64,000 bases of DNA from NCBI GenBank assembly GCA_027065385.1, contig JAMOOP010000130.1:20028-84027 (forward strand), written 5' to 3'. The notes under the pieces are model-generated. The model saw nothing but the letters and a program-made list of their open reading frames with translations, was not told the DNA's origin and ran no database searches. This DNA comes from Campylobacteraceae bacterium. GTDB taxonomy: Bacteria > Campylobacterota > Campylobacteria > Campylobacterales > Sulfurovaceae. Positions 49,622-60,502 of this stretch are shown in pieces; the first letter of the stretch is position 1; every line of letters begins with the position of its first letter. The position numbers and the translations under genes are program-made.

Positions 49622-50593
49622 CTATTTTGATAGAACCATTAGCTTAATTTTATTCTTAACTTTTACACCAATCTTGATACGGTCTCTATAAACTCTCTTA
49701 TTTGCATGATAAATTATTTTTCCATTTTTAACTTTTACTTTTTTCCAACCATGATTAGAGATAAAAATATCAGCACTTTTTATACTCTTATCATTAAGAG
49801 TTACCTCTACAGTTTTTACTATTTTATTTTTTGGAAATGATAATGGTTTTTTAAAATGAACACCACAAAGCTCTTTAAAATATAGATATAGTTTAAAATC
49901 TTTTGAATTACTTCCCACAACAGCACTTCTATCTATATCATAAGCATTAGAACAACTACCATTTACTGCACCCATATTCTGATTAAATACTGCCTCAAAA
50001 CCATAACTATTTACAATTTTTTCAACTCTGTTATCATATTCACCATAAGGATATACAAAAAGTTTAGGCTGATAGTTTAAATGTTTTTTCATAAAAGCTA
50101 AACCCTTATCCATATCTGCTTTTATTTGAGCATTACTCATTCTTCCAAAGTGACCGTGTCCATAGCTATGAAACTCAACAGAGCCATATTTTACTATCTC
50201 TTTTAACTGTTTCCATGAGACATAGTCTCTATATTTTTCTTGTGTATATTTTACAGCAATAAATAGTGTAAATGGGTAACCATACTGTTTAAATATAGGC
50301 AGACCATTTGTATAAAAACTTTTAAAGCCATCATCAATACTAAAAGCTACCCACTTATCGGGAACTTTCTCTCCTGCTTGAATTTTCTTTACAATATTAA
50401 TTAATGGAACAACTTTATAGTTATGTTTTTTAAGATAGTTAAACTCTTTTTTTAGTGTATGTGTAGATATATTTGTTGTAGGGTACCGATTATCATCAAA
50501 ACGGTGATAGACAAAGATGTGTCCATCAGCCAATAACAGATAAGGAGACAAAAGCAGGAGGAGTTTTAAAAGTAAGAATTTAGCCTTTGTCAT
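49622..50593 (-). CDS. secreted polysaccharide deacetylase
   Basis: IFVYHRFDDNRYPTTN, WVAFSIDDGFKSFYTNGLPIFKQYGYPFTLF, FHSYGHGHFG. Confidence 0.88.
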   Translation of the reverse strand: MTKAKFLLLKLLLLLSPYLLLADGHIFVYHRFDDNRYPTTNISTHTLKKEFNYLKKHNYKVVPLINIVKKIQAGEKVPDKWVAFSIDDGFKSFYTNGLPIFKQYGYPFTLFIAVKYTQEKYRDYVSWKQLKEIVKYGSVEFHSYGHGHFGRMSNAQIKADMDKGLAFMKKHLNYQPKLFVYPYGEYDNRVEKIVNSYGFEAVFNQNMGAVNGSCSNAYDIDRSAVVGSNSKDFKLYLYFKELCGVHFKKPLSFPKNKIVKTVEVTLNDKSIKSADIFISNHGWKKVKVKNGKIIYHANKRVYRDRIKIGVKVKNKIKLMVLSK

Positions 50594-50598
50594 CTATA

Positions 50599-51858
50599 TT
50601 AATCCATCTGCTTTCTTAAAAAAGTAGGAGTATCTAAATAGTCATCTCCACTATTACTATAATCTCCACCAACAACTCTAGCTCTATTTAAATATGTTCC
50701 TTGAACAGGTTTTTTTAGTTCTGGCTTTTTATGAATATTTGCATTATGTTGGTTATGTTGATGCGAATGTTGAGCCTGATGCTGATGGTGTGATGAGTGA
50801 TGCTGATGTGAATGATGAGACTGCTGACTAGGTGTATTTCTTTGGTCATTTTGATGTCTAGTATCAACTTCCAAATCAGATGGGTCTTCAAAACCTGTAG
50901 CAATAATAGTAAGTTTTACCTCATCAAGAGGGAAATCTTCACTTGTTGTTGTACCAAAGATAATATTTGCATCTTCATCAGCATTCTCTTCAACTATATC
51001 CATAGCCTCTGAAATTTCAGCTAAAGGATAATCTGGGTGAATATGGAAATGAACCAAGATACCCATAGCACCATCAATAGATAAGTTATCAAGAAGTGGA
51101 GACTCAATAGCAGTTTTTGCTGCATCATAAGCTGCACTACTCCCTTGTGACTCACCAACACCCATAAGTGCCAATCCTCTATGGCTCATAACTGTTTTCA
51201 CATCGGCAAAGTCAAGGTTAATATCATTAGCTCCATGAGATAAAATTACATTTGAAATTCCACTTACAGCTTGTGATAATACATTATCAACCAATCTAAA
51301 GCTATCTCTCATTCCAAGATTTTTTTCAACTATAGATAAGAGTCTCTCATTTGGAACTACAATAATAGAGTCACTCTCTTTTTTGAGCTCCTCTAAACCC
51401 TCTTTGGCTAATCTTTTTCTTTTTCTACCCTCAAAGGCAAATGGACTAGTAACTATAGATACAGTCAAAGCCCCTATCTCTTTGGCAGCTTGAGCAATAA
51501 CTGGAGCTGCTCCTGTTCCTGTTCCACCACCAAGTCCAGCTGAAATAAATACTAAATCAGCACCATTTAACATAGTTTTAATATTATCATAGCTCTCTTC
51601 AGCTGCAGCTTTTCCAACTTCTGGCTTCATTCCTGCACCAAGACCTTTAGTTACATTCATACCAAGTTGCATTTTATATGGTGCTAATGACGCATCAAGT
51701 GCTTGTGCATCAGTATTTGCTACAAGTAAATCAATTCCACTTACACCCTCATTTATCATGTGGTTAATCATATTTCCACCACCACCACCAACACCAATGG
51801 CTTTAATCTTTGCTCCGTGAACTCCAGAGTGTGCTTCTGTTATGTTAAATTCTTCCAT
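50599..51858 (-). CDS. ftsZ: cell division GTPase FtsZ
   Basis: IKAIGVGGGGGNMINHMI, SAGLGGGTGTGAAPVIA, C-terminal peptide DTPTFLRKQ. Confidence 0.98.
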   Translation of the reverse strand: MEEFNITEAHSGVHGAKIKAIGVGGGGGNMINHMINEGVSGIDLLVANTDAQALDASLAPYKMQLGMNVTKGLGAGMKPEVGKAAAEESYDNIKTMLNGADLVFISAGLGGGTGTGAAPVIAQAAKEIGALTVSIVTSPFAFEGRKRKRLAKEGLEELKKESDSIIVVPNERLLSIVEKNLGMRDSFRLVDNVLSQAVSGISNVILSHGANDINLDFADVKTVMSHRGLALMGVGESQGSSAAYDAAKTAIESPLLDNLSIDGAMGILVHFHIHPDYPLAEISEAMDIVEENADEDANIIFGTTTSEDFPLDEVKLTIIATGFEDPSDLEVDTRHQNDQRNTPSQQSHHSHQHHSSHHQHQAQHSHQHNQHNANIHKKPELKKPVQGTYLNRARVVGGDYSNSGDDYLDTPTFLRKQMD

Positions 51859-51907
51859 CTTTTCCTCCTTACCTACTCTATTTAATCTGTTTTATTACTT
51901 TATCTGT

Positions 51908-53293
51908 TTAAAATATCTTTTTTGCCCACTCTACAAAACTGTGCATTGGGTTACTATTATCTTTTACGGGTTCTCTACTAAGGTCAGCAAATAGGTCATT
52001 TTCTGATTTATTTGAAAATGATGGTTGTGAAACCGAAATCTTTGGTTTTAAATCAGAAGATGAACCATGAATTGCTATATCTCTTAATGACTCTTTAGGT
52101 ATATATTCTTTAGAGTGCAACATCTGTTTATGTCGTTCTAGTTCATATTCCGTATTATATCCTGCTTCATATAATAAAAGACCAATAGCAGTGGAATATT
52201 CTACAGATAATAGCTCATTTGATGCCTTATAAATATATTGAGGTTCACCTATTCTAATTGGGATATTTGGCATAAGAGCTTGTGCTAACTCTCTAGTTCC
52301 TTCTATATGGGTCATTCCACCTGTTAGCATTATACCAGCACCTATCTGATTTTTAAGTCCACTACTTGCTATTGAGTTGGCTAAAATTGTAATTGCTTCT
52401 TCCATTCTACTATGAATTATACTATGAACTATATCCATTGAGACAATATTTAAATTATGTTCATCTCCAATAATCGGCAGTTCAATATTTTCATTAAATC
52501 CTGTATCTAATAGGCTACCTTTAGAAATTTTTAACTCTTCAGCCACATCAAGTGGAGTGTGAAGAGCAATTGATAAATCATTTGTAATATGGTTTGAACC
52601 AACTGCTAAAAAATCATTATACTGTATGGCATTTCCTACATGGATAACTAAATTACTCGTATGTCCACCCAAATCAATAACAGCTATACCTCTCTCTTTA
52701 TCATCTTCATTTATTACAGCTATAGCAGAGGCATAACCACTTAAAACTACTTTTCCTATCTCAATTCCAGCTGCATTTACTGCTTTTTTAAGGTTCTCTA
52801 AACTGGATTTAGCCGTCATTATAATATGAGTATCAACCTCCATACGACTAGCATTCATTCCGTAAGGGTCTTCTATATAGTCTTGGTCATCAATTTTAAA
52901 TTTAAAAGGTAATACATGTAAGATTTCAAATTCATTTGGTATATTTGCATTATATAATGCTGTTTGCATTACACGGTTAATTTCATTTATAGATATATCA
53001 TTATTTGGGATATTTACAACGCCTGTTGAGTTTATACTTTTGGTGTATGCACCTGAAATTGATATTGTAGCAGTTGTAATATTTAGACCAGATACCCGTT
53101 TTGCATCATCTACAGCCTTTTTAATAGACCTAGATGCAAGTTCAATATTAGTAATAGTACCTTTTTTGATACCTTGAGATTTAGCAATACCGTGACCACT
53201 AATCTCAACCCTACCATCTTGTTTTCTCCCAATAATTGCACATATTTTTGTAGAGCCTATATCAATGGCTAAGATGAGTGTACTCAAATTCAA
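51908..53293 (-). CDS. ftsA: cell division protein FtsA
   Basis: LAIDIGSTKICAIIG, VIDLGGHTSNLVI, MLTGGMTHIEGTRELA. Confidence 0.95.
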   Translation of the reverse strand: MNLSTLILAIDIGSTKICAIIGRKQDGRVEISGHGIAKSQGIKKGTITNIELASRSIKKAVDDAKRVSGLNITTATISISGAYTKSINSTGVVNIPNNDISINEINRVMQTALYNANIPNEFEILHVLPFKFKIDDQDYIEDPYGMNASRMEVDTHIIMTAKSSLENLKKAVNAAGIEIGKVVLSGYASAIAVINEDDKERGIAVIDLGGHTSNLVIHVGNAIQYNDFLAVGSNHITNDLSIALHTPLDVAEELKISKGSLLDTGFNENIELPIIGDEHNLNIVSMDIVHSIIHSRMEEAITILANSIASSGLKNQIGAGIMLTGGMTHIEGTRELAQALMPNIPIRIGEPQYIYKASNELLSVEYSTAIGLLLYEAGYNTEYELERHKQMLHSKEYIPKESLRDIAIHGSSSDLKPKISVSQPSFSNKSENDLFADLSREPVKDNSNPMHSFVEWAKKIF

Positions 53294-53305
53294 TCCTTGG
53301 TTTTA

Positions 53306-54763
53306 TCATTTATAAAATTTTGTAGGATACTTCTTGTCTAACTGTTTCATTAAATTTGATTGAAATGATTGCTTTTTGAGTTGGTCAACATTTGCCTTTA
53401 AACCAACGGTCTCATTTTTATCAAGTGAAATTAATTTTTGTTCCATAACTTTATAGACAACAACTTTATCTCCTATAGATATAATACCCTTTTCTTGGTC
53501 AGAAGTAAAGAGTTTTGAAGCCAATTCTGAACTTTCTTGTTTGTTTAAGCCTAGTTTTTGTTTTTCAATGTTTTTTAATGTGATAAAGTTAGATATTTTT
53601 GCTTTGATTTTATCAATATTTTTTAAGTTTTCTTCAGATAGTTTTGCTAATAACTCTTTTGATTTATCATTTTTATATAGTGGAATTAGTTCATCTTTTG
53701 CATCTTTAAATGACTTAATAGTAGGCTCTTTTATGTTAACTATTTTAATAATTGCATATCTACTACCTACAACTTTTGGCTTAAGTAAATCTCCACTATT
53801 TTTAGATAAAACCTCACTCCATACCTCTTTTGAAAGTCTAAAATCATTTACATCATAAGTGAGAGTTTCACTCTTATTAATTTGAGCTTTTTTATAAGAT
53901 ATATATTGTCTATTTGCACTCTTTTTAGATTTTTTTAGTTTTATCTCTTTAATAATTCTAGGTTTTGCCTCATTTAAAGATAGAAGTTTTCCTTTAGTAT
54001 CTGTATATTTAAAACTATTCTCTTTAAAGTGAGCCTCTATTTCGCTATCTGTAACATTTACATCTTTTGTCTCAACCCAAACCACATCAAATGTATATTT
54101 TTTAGCTGTTTTAAACATATCTTTTCTAACTTCCCAAAACTCTTTAAGTTTAGTATCATCAATAGTTACATTTATATCTTTAGGTGATAGAATAGTATAT
54201 TTTAATTTATCTGCAACTTCAAATGGTGTGGTAAATGTTTTATACTCCTCTTCTATACCTTTTAGATTTAAAAATGAAAATGTTTTTTCTATAGTAATAT
54301 TATCTCTAAGACTATTTTCAAAAGTTTTAGCACTTAGTCCCATATTTCTTAAAAAATTCATATATATACTTTTATTAAAAACACCATCTTTTTGAAATGA
54401 TGGTATAGATGCTAATTTTTCACCTATCTCTTTACCTTCAACTACAATACCAAACTCTTTAGCAAGATTTAATATTAAAGCTTGACCTGCCATAGAGTTT
54501 AAAACCTGCTCTTGAAGTCTCATCTGTTTAGCTTGTTCCTCATCAAACTTACCTTGAAGCATCTGATTATATCTGTTGTAAAGATTGCGATACTCCATCT
54601 GAAATCTATCTCTAGTTAGCTCAATATCGCCTGTTTTTCCAATACTACTACTCTTTATTCCAAACGAAAAACCGTAAGTTGCTCCTGTAAAAATAAATGA
54701 GATTGTTGCTATCCATATAGTAACAATTAGAAATTTGTTGTTTTTTTGCATCCAACTTATCAT
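53306..54763 (-). CDS. PpiD/SurA-like periplasmic folding factor
   Basis: MISWMQKNNKFLIVTIWIATISFIF anchor plus SurA_N-like region; upstream of ftsA. Confidence 0.8.
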   Translation of the reverse strand: MISWMQKNNKFLIVTIWIATISFIFTGATYGFSFGIKSSSIGKTGDIELTRDRFQMEYRNLYNRYNQMLQGKFDEEQAKQMRLQEQVLNSMAGQALILNLAKEFGIVVEGKEIGEKLASIPSFQKDGVFNKSIYMNFLRNMGLSAKTFENSLRDNITIEKTFSFLNLKGIEEEYKTFTTPFEVADKLKYTILSPKDINVTIDDTKLKEFWEVRKDMFKTAKKYTFDVVWVETKDVNVTDSEIEAHFKENSFKYTDTKGKLLSLNEAKPRIIKEIKLKKSKKSANRQYISYKKAQINKSETLTYDVNDFRLSKEVWSEVLSKNSGDLLKPKVVGSRYAIIKIVNIKEPTIKSFKDAKDELIPLYKNDKSKELLAKLSEENLKNIDKIKAKISNFITLKNIEKQKLGLNKQESSELASKLFTSDQEKGIISIGDKVVVYKVMEQKLISLDKNETVGLKANVDQLKKQSFQSNLMKQLDKKYPTKFYK

Positions 54764-54876
54764 GTTAAAAATACCTTAATATAAAAATTTGCATAATTTT
54801 AGTCTAGTTGTTATTAATTATTAATGAAATAATCATAATAATAGTAGTATATTTAGGAAAAAACTAAAGAGATGTA

Positions 54877-56178
54877 ATGAATAATAATAATACTCAAATA
54901 GTAACAGAAGATTTAAACCATATATGGCACCCATGCACACAGATGAAAGACCATGAGACCTTACCACTTATTCCAATAAAAAGAGCAAAAGGTGTATATC
55001 TTTATGATTTTGAAGATAATAGATATATTGATGCTATTAGCTCATGGTGGGTAAATATTTTTGGACATACCAATGAGTATATATCGTCTAAAGTAAAAGA
55101 GCAATTAGATACCTTAGAGCATGTACTTTTAGCAGGGTTTACCCATAAACCAGCTGTTGATTTAGCAAATAGATTAGTTGAAATTACTCCAAAAGGGTTA
55201 GAAAAGGTTTTCTTTGCAGATAATGGTTCATCTGCTGTTGAGGTGGCTCTGAAAATGAGTTTTCATTATCATAAAAATATGGGAGAAAACAGACCTCTAT
55301 TTTTATCTCTTTCTAATTCATATCATGGCGAGACTATTGGAGCTTTAAGTGTTGGAGATGTAGAATTATATAAAGATACCTATGCACCACTTCTTATATC
55401 TTGCATTCAGACACCTGTACCTTTTGACCAAACTATTGAGAGTGCTAATATTGCAATAAAAGAGCTTAAAAAGATATTAGAAAAAAGAGGCAGTGAGATT
55501 TCAGCCTTTATAATAGAGCCTTTAGTACAAGGTGCTGGATATATGAATATGTACCACCCAATATACATAACTAAAGCTAAAGATATTTGCCAAAGGTATG
55601 GAGTTCATTTAATAGCAGATGAGATTATGACAGGATTTGGAAGAACTGGAACTATGTTTGCATCTGAACAAGCTAATATAACTCCTGATTTTATGACACT
55701 ATCAAAAGGTTTAACTGGAGGATATTTACCTTTAGCTGTTGTTATGACAAATAACACTATATATAATGCTTTCTATTGTGACTATAGTGAATATAAAGCT
55801 TTTTTACACTCTCATAGTTATACAGGAAACCCTTTAGCTTGTAGCTCTGCTTTAGCTACACTAGATTTATTTCAACAGAGTGATATAATAGGTGAAAATA
55901 GAAAAAAATCAGCATATATTTTAGAAAAGTTAGAAAAGTTTAAAACTTTACCAAATGTAAAAGAGGTTCGGCAAACAGGAATGATTTCAGCTATTGAACT
56001 AAAAGGGTATAAAGCCCAAGAGAGAATAGGACTTAAAGTTTATCAATATGGATTAGATAATGGTGTACTTCTTCGCCCATTAGGTCATATTATCTACTTT
56101 ATGCCACCATTTATTATAACATATAAGCAGATAGATAAAATGATAGATACAGCTTATAATGCTATATTACAGCTCTAA
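54877..56178 (+). CDS. bioA: adenosylmethionine-8-amino-7-oxononanoate aminotransferase
   Basis: HIWHPCTQMKDHE, SSWWVNIFGHTNEYI, FFADNGSSAVEVALKM, LIADEIMTGFGRTGTMFASEQA. Confidence 0.95.
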   Translation: MNNNNTQIVTEDLNHIWHPCTQMKDHETLPLIPIKRAKGVYLYDFEDNRYIDAISSWWVNIFGHTNEYISSKVKEQLDTLEHVLLAGFTHKPAVDLANRLVEITPKGLEKVFFADNGSSAVEVALKMSFHYHKNMGENRPLFLSLSNSYHGETIGALSVGDVELYKDTYAPLLISCIQTPVPFDQTIESANIAIKELKKILEKRGSEISAFIIEPLVQGAGYMNMYHPIYITKAKDICQRYGVHLIADEIMTGFGRTGTMFASEQANITPDFMTLSKGLTGGYLPLAVVMTNNTIYNAFYCDYSEYKAFLHSHSYTGNPLACSSALATLDLFQQSDIIGENRKKSAYILEKLEKFKTLPNVKEVRQTGMISAIELKGYKAQERIGLKVYQYGLDNGVLLRPLGHIIYFMPPFIITYKQIDKMIDTAYNAILQL

Positions 56179-59100
56179 CTTTTTAGAAGAGCTAGTAACT
56201 CTTTACCGTCAAATTTATTATCTCTCTTCTCTTTGCCGTGATATATGCTAGATTGTAGAGATTTCTTCTTCTCTTGAAGTTTTAAGATATTCTCTTCTAT
56301 AGAGTTTTCAACTATTAATTTATATACAAAAACAGCTTTATCTTGACCTATTCTATAGGCTCTATCTGTTGCTTGGTTCTCTACAGCAGGGTTCCACCAC
56401 GGGTCATAATGTATAACTGTATCTGCTTCTACTAAATTAAGTCCGACCCCTCCTGCTCTTAGACTAATTAAAAATATGGTGGCATCCCCTTTGGTAAATT
56501 TAGCTATAGCTTCCTCTCTTTTTCTTGTAGCTCCTGTTAATTTACTATATTTAATCTTTCTCTTTTTAATCTCATCTTCAATAATAGATAACATAGTTGT
56601 AAATTGAGAAAATACTAATACCTTTTTACCATTTAAGTTTAAATCATCAATTAACTCTAAAAACATATTTAGTTTAGCTGATTCTTTAATAGCTTTTGCA
56701 CTATCTAATTTTAATAGTTTAGGGTGACAACATACCTGTCTTAATTTAAGCAAAGCATCTAATATTGTAATGTGACTTCTTGATAACCCTTTATCTTTGA
56801 TAGCATCTCTTACTTTTTTCTCCATTGTAACACGAATATTCTCATATAGTTTTGCCTGTTTTTTATCAAATTGTGCTTTTTTTACTATCTCTGTTTTTGG
56901 TGGTAGCTCTAATACAACCTCCTCTTTAGTTCGTCTTAATATAAATGGGGCTATTTTTCTATTTAATAACTCTCTTCTTTTTAAATCATGCTCTTTTTCT
57001 ATAGGATTTTGATATAGAGATTTAAATGTTTTAAGATTATCTAAAAAACCACCCATTAAAAAGTCAAAAATAGACCACAATTCACCTAAATGGTTCTCAA
57101 TTGGTGTTCCACTTAGGGCTAATTTGTAATCTGCTTTAAATGATTTTATAGCTATTGCCATTTTAGTTTTTGGATTTTTTATCTTTTGAGCCTCATCTAA
57201 GATTATATATAAAAAATCAATCTTTTTAAACTTCTCCTCATCTCTTTGAGCCAATTGATAGGTGGTTAAGATTAAATCATATTTAGATATATTTTTAAAC
57301 TTTGTAGCTCTATCCGAACCATAAAGCTCTAAAATTGTTAGATTGGGTGTAAATTTTGCTATCTCACTTTTCCAATTTCCAATAAGAGAGGTTGGCATTA
57401 CAACTAAGCTAGGTTTAGTTAACTCCTCTTTAAATTTTAATAGTTGTAAAAAAGCTAATGTTTGAACAGTCTTTCCAAGACCCATATCATCAGCCAATAT
57501 TCCACCAAATTTAAACTGATGTAAAAAGTTTAGCCAATCTAATCCTATCTGCTGATACTCTCTTAACGAGGCGTTTAAGTTAGGTGCTGGATTTACCCTC
57601 TCTATCCCTTTAAAATTTTTTAATTTAGAAGATAACTCCTTTAACTCTTTTGCACCTTTCCAAATAATATCTGCTTCGCTATCAAAATCTAATAGATGAG
57701 CATCAAAAGGGTTAATAACTAAATTATCTCCTCTCTTTTTATCAAAAAGTTCAAATATAGTCTTTAAAATAGGTTTTATATCTTTAGAGTTAATATGTAA
57801 AAATCTACCCTCCTCCATCTCTAAATTCAGTTTTTCAGGTAACTCATCTACACTATCAAACTCCTCCAATAAAGAGGCAACAATAGGAAGAAGAGATACA
57901 CTTTTTCCACCAATATCGACAGAAAAAGATAACTCAAACCATTTATTGGTATCTCCAGACTCTACACTCTCAACCGTAATAGTATCTATATACTCAAACT
58001 CATAATTAAAGTTATCATCAATCCGAATATCCCAACCATTATCTCTTAATTTAGGAACTTCATCTGTAATAAAAGCTCTCCATCTCTCAATGGCAACCTG
58101 CATAGACTCTTCTGCAAAACTTAAATATGCCAAAATAGCACTATCTTCTTCAAATTTAAATCCAAAATCCTCAATAACCTTTTTATAACTAGACTCTAAC
58201 TCTATATCTCTAATAACCTTAATGCTTTTATTATCTTGCATAAATATTACAGTTTCTAACTCATTATATGAGTCTATTTTATAATTATTATATAGAAAGC
58301 TAAGTTTCATAGCATGAATTGTTTTACTATTATAACTTTTTAGACCATAAAGATATAAATGTGGTTTAGGATTAGTTTTTAACTCCTCTACCTCAAATTC
58401 CTTAGGTATAGGAAACTCAATATCTGGAAACTTCTCTAAAATATTTTGTGTAACTGTTATTAGACTACTGTTTGGTAATTCAGGAGAGTTTAGCATAAAA
58501 GTTAATAGCTCTTTGGAGTAGCTACTTTCAACTTCATAAATTAAATTATCTACCTTATCTATACAAAAAGCAGGAATGGTATCTGTAACTAAAAACTCAT
58601 TTTCATTTAAATTGGCTATAAGTTTACTTTTATTTCGATTTTCTTTCCAAGTAAATGAGAGTTTTTTAGGTCTATCAATAAATTTTAATGGCTCTGTATT
58701 AGAACGAAAAAAACAGCGATTAGTATCTATAAGTTTTCTTAAAACCATTGCTCCATACTCATCTGCAAATTTAATGGATTTAGAGTAACTCTCAGCTAAA
58801 TTTAAAAGAGAGGCTACAATTTCTCTATCTCTATTATCTAAATAACTTTTATATTCATAACTAGTAAAAAAATTATCTCTTCTCATGTATGTACCTTTTG
58901 ATAATTTTCCACTTTTTAATACAACAGCTCTATAAAACTCCAATTCACTACCGTCATAATATCTAATATCAAAAATTCTATATATTAAAAAATCTATCTG
59001 TTTCTCTTTTTTAATTGATTTTTTAATATTAAGCTGTTCATTCCTTATTGAAATAAATTTATTAATCCACTTAAAAGCTTCTGTTTCTTTAGTTTCATTT

Positions 59101-59417
59101 GAGTTATTAGAGATTTTGTGCTCTAATAGTTTAAATAAAACAGCTACTACATGTTTACAGTTATACCCTACAGGACAACTACACTCCCCATCTACCATGT
59201 CATCATACTCATTAGGTAGTACTATTTTCTGTTTATACAGATAATTTCCATCTACCTTGGAAAAAACTGTGACCTTAGGATATAATCTTTTACTATCAGT
59301 AGTAATAAAACTTTTAACCTCAATTACTCTACCATCTTTATAGTAGTTTTTTCCTCTATATATAGTTCTTTTATCAAAATTATTTCTAATATCACTAAGT
59401 GTTATATTAATATCCAT
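56175..59417 (-). CDS. SWIM zinc-finger SNF2-family helicase
   Basis: SWIM: CSCPVGYNCKHVVAVLF; SNF2: GGILADDMGLGKTVQTLAFL, ILDEAQKIKNP, ALSGTPIENHLGELWSIFDFL, RAGGVGLNLVEADTVIHYDPWWNPAVENQATDRAYRIGQ. Confidence 0.93.
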   Translation of the reverse strand: MDINITLSDIRNNFDKRTIYRGKNYYKDGRVIEVKSFITTDSKRLYPKVTVFSKVDGNYLYKQKIVLPNEYDDMVDGECSCPVGYNCKHVVAVLFKLLEHKISNNSNETKETEAFKWINKFISIRNEQLNIKKSIKKEKQIDFLIYRIFDIRYYDGSELEFYRAVVLKSGKLSKGTYMRRDNFFTSYEYKSYLDNRDREIVASLLNLAESYSKSIKFADEYGAMVLRKLIDTNRCFFRSNTEPLKFIDRPKKLSFTWKENRNKSKLIANLNENEFLVTDTIPAFCIDKVDNLIYEVESSYSKELLTFMLNSPELPNSSLITVTQNILEKFPDIEFPIPKEFEVEELKTNPKPHLYLYGLKSYNSKTIHAMKLSFLYNNYKIDSYNELETVIFMQDNKSIKVIRDIELESSYKKVIEDFGFKFEEDSAILAYLSFAEESMQVAIERWRAFITDEVPKLRDNGWDIRIDDNFNYEFEYIDTITVESVESGDTNKWFELSFSVDIGGKSVSLLPIVASLLEEFDSVDELPEKLNLEMEEGRFLHINSKDIKPILKTIFELFDKKRGDNLVINPFDAHLLDFDSEADIIWKGAKELKELSSKLKNFKGIERVNPAPNLNASLREYQQIGLDWLNFLHQFKFGGILADDMGLGKTVQTLAFLQLLKFKEELTKPSLVVMPTSLIGNWKSEIAKFTPNLTILELYGSDRATKFKNISKYDLILTTYQLAQRDEEKFKKIDFLYIILDEAQKIKNPKTKMAIAIKSFKADYKLALSGTPIENHLGELWSIFDFLMGGFLDNLKTFKSLYQNPIEKEHDLKRRELLNRKIAPFILRRTKEEVVLELPPKTEIVKKAQFDKKQAKLYENIRVTMEKKVRDAIKDKGLSRSHITILDALLKLRQVCCHPKLLKLDSAKAIKESAKLNMFLELIDDLNLNGKKVLVFSQFTTMLSIIEDEIKKRKIKYSKLTGATRKREEAIAKFTKGDATIFLISLRAGGVGLNLVEADTVIHYDPWWNPAVENQATDRAYRIGQDKAVFVYKLIVENSIEENILKLQEKKKSLQSSIYHGKEKRDNKFDGKELLALLKS

Positions 59418-59563
59418 TATTAGTATTACCTATATGTTAAATTATATTAAAATAATAGTATAAAATCTATTTAAGAGTGGTTAAATTATTTAAATAGTTT
59501 ATTATAATACCTTTATTATCTCTTTTTGATATTATGTCATCTCAAAGATTATAAAGGTAAATA

Positions 59564-60493
59564 ATGGATACTCCACACACACCCGTACTTCTTAAAGAGG
59601 TAATAGATAGTTTTAAAGATATAAAATCAGGATATTTTGTAGATTGTACTTTAGGGTATGCAGGTCACTCTAAAGCTATATTAGAAGAGTTTAATTATAT
59701 AAAACATATAGGTATAGATAGAGATAGTGAGGCTCTAAATTTTTCTAAAAAGAGACTAGAGGAGTTTAAAGATAGAACCACCTTTTATAAAGGAACTTTT
59801 GCATCTATTTTACCTACTTTAAAAGAGTCTCCTATAGTTGGGATTTTAGCAGATTTTGGTGTATCATCTTTGCAATTAGATAAAAAAGATAGAGGTTTTA
59901 GCTTTGATAGTAATAATCTTGATATGAGAATGGATACTACTGCACCTTTAAATGCTTATGATGTCGTCAATAGTTATAGTAGAGAGAGGTTAGAGTATAT
60001 ATTAAACCACTATGGAGAGGTTCGTCTATATAAAAAAGTGGCTAGTGCTATTATTAATGCAAGAGCTAAAGAGCCAATTAAGAGTGCTAGAGAGTTATCT
60101 ACTATAATATCTAAAGTTGTGCCACGAGGAGGTAAAATACACCCTGCTACACTAGCTTTTCAAGGTATTAGAATAGAGGTAAATAGTGAGTTAGCTGAGA
60201 TAGAGAATTTACTTGATAGTTTAGAAAAAAAGGCTAAAAATGGGGAACTGAAAGGTGCTATAGTCTCTTTAATAACTTTTCACTCTCTTGAAGATAGATT
60301 AGTTAAAAATAGATATAAAAAGTGGATAAAATCGTGTATCTGTGACCCACACGCTATAAGATGTAATTGTGGAAAAAACCATGAACTAGGTAAAATGTTA
60401 GTTAGAAAACCAATTACAGCTTCAAAAGATGAGCTAAAAATAAATGCTCGTTCAAGAAGTGCTAAGCTTAGAACATTTATATTTAAAAGTTGA
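59564..60493 (+). CDS. rsmH: 16S rRNA (cytosine1402-N4)-methyltransferase RsmH
   Basis: HTPVLLKEVID, DCTLGYAGHSKAIL, DFGVSSLQLD, RGFSF..LDMRMD, VSLITFHSLEDRLVK. Confidence 0.95.
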   Translation: MDTPHTPVLLKEVIDSFKDIKSGYFVDCTLGYAGHSKAILEEFNYIKHIGIDRDSEALNFSKKRLEEFKDRTTFYKGTFASILPTLKESPIVGILADFGVSSLQLDKKDRGFSFDSNNLDMRMDTTAPLNAYDVVNSYSRERLEYILNHYGEVRLYKKVASAIINARAKEPIKSARELSTIISKVVPRGGKIHPATLAFQGIRIEVNSELAEIENLLDSLEKKAKNGELKGAIVSLITFHSLEDRLVKNRYKKWIKSCICDPHAIRCNCGKNHELGKMLVRKPITASKDELKINARSRSAKLRTFIFKS

Positions 60494-60502
60494 TATTTGT
60501 AT

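Noticed and set aside
50731-50903. Repeat-like CAC/CAT-rich DNA in ftsZ considered as a CRISPR or satellite
   Set aside because: No regular repeat-spacer structure; explained by the His-rich coding linker of FtsZ.
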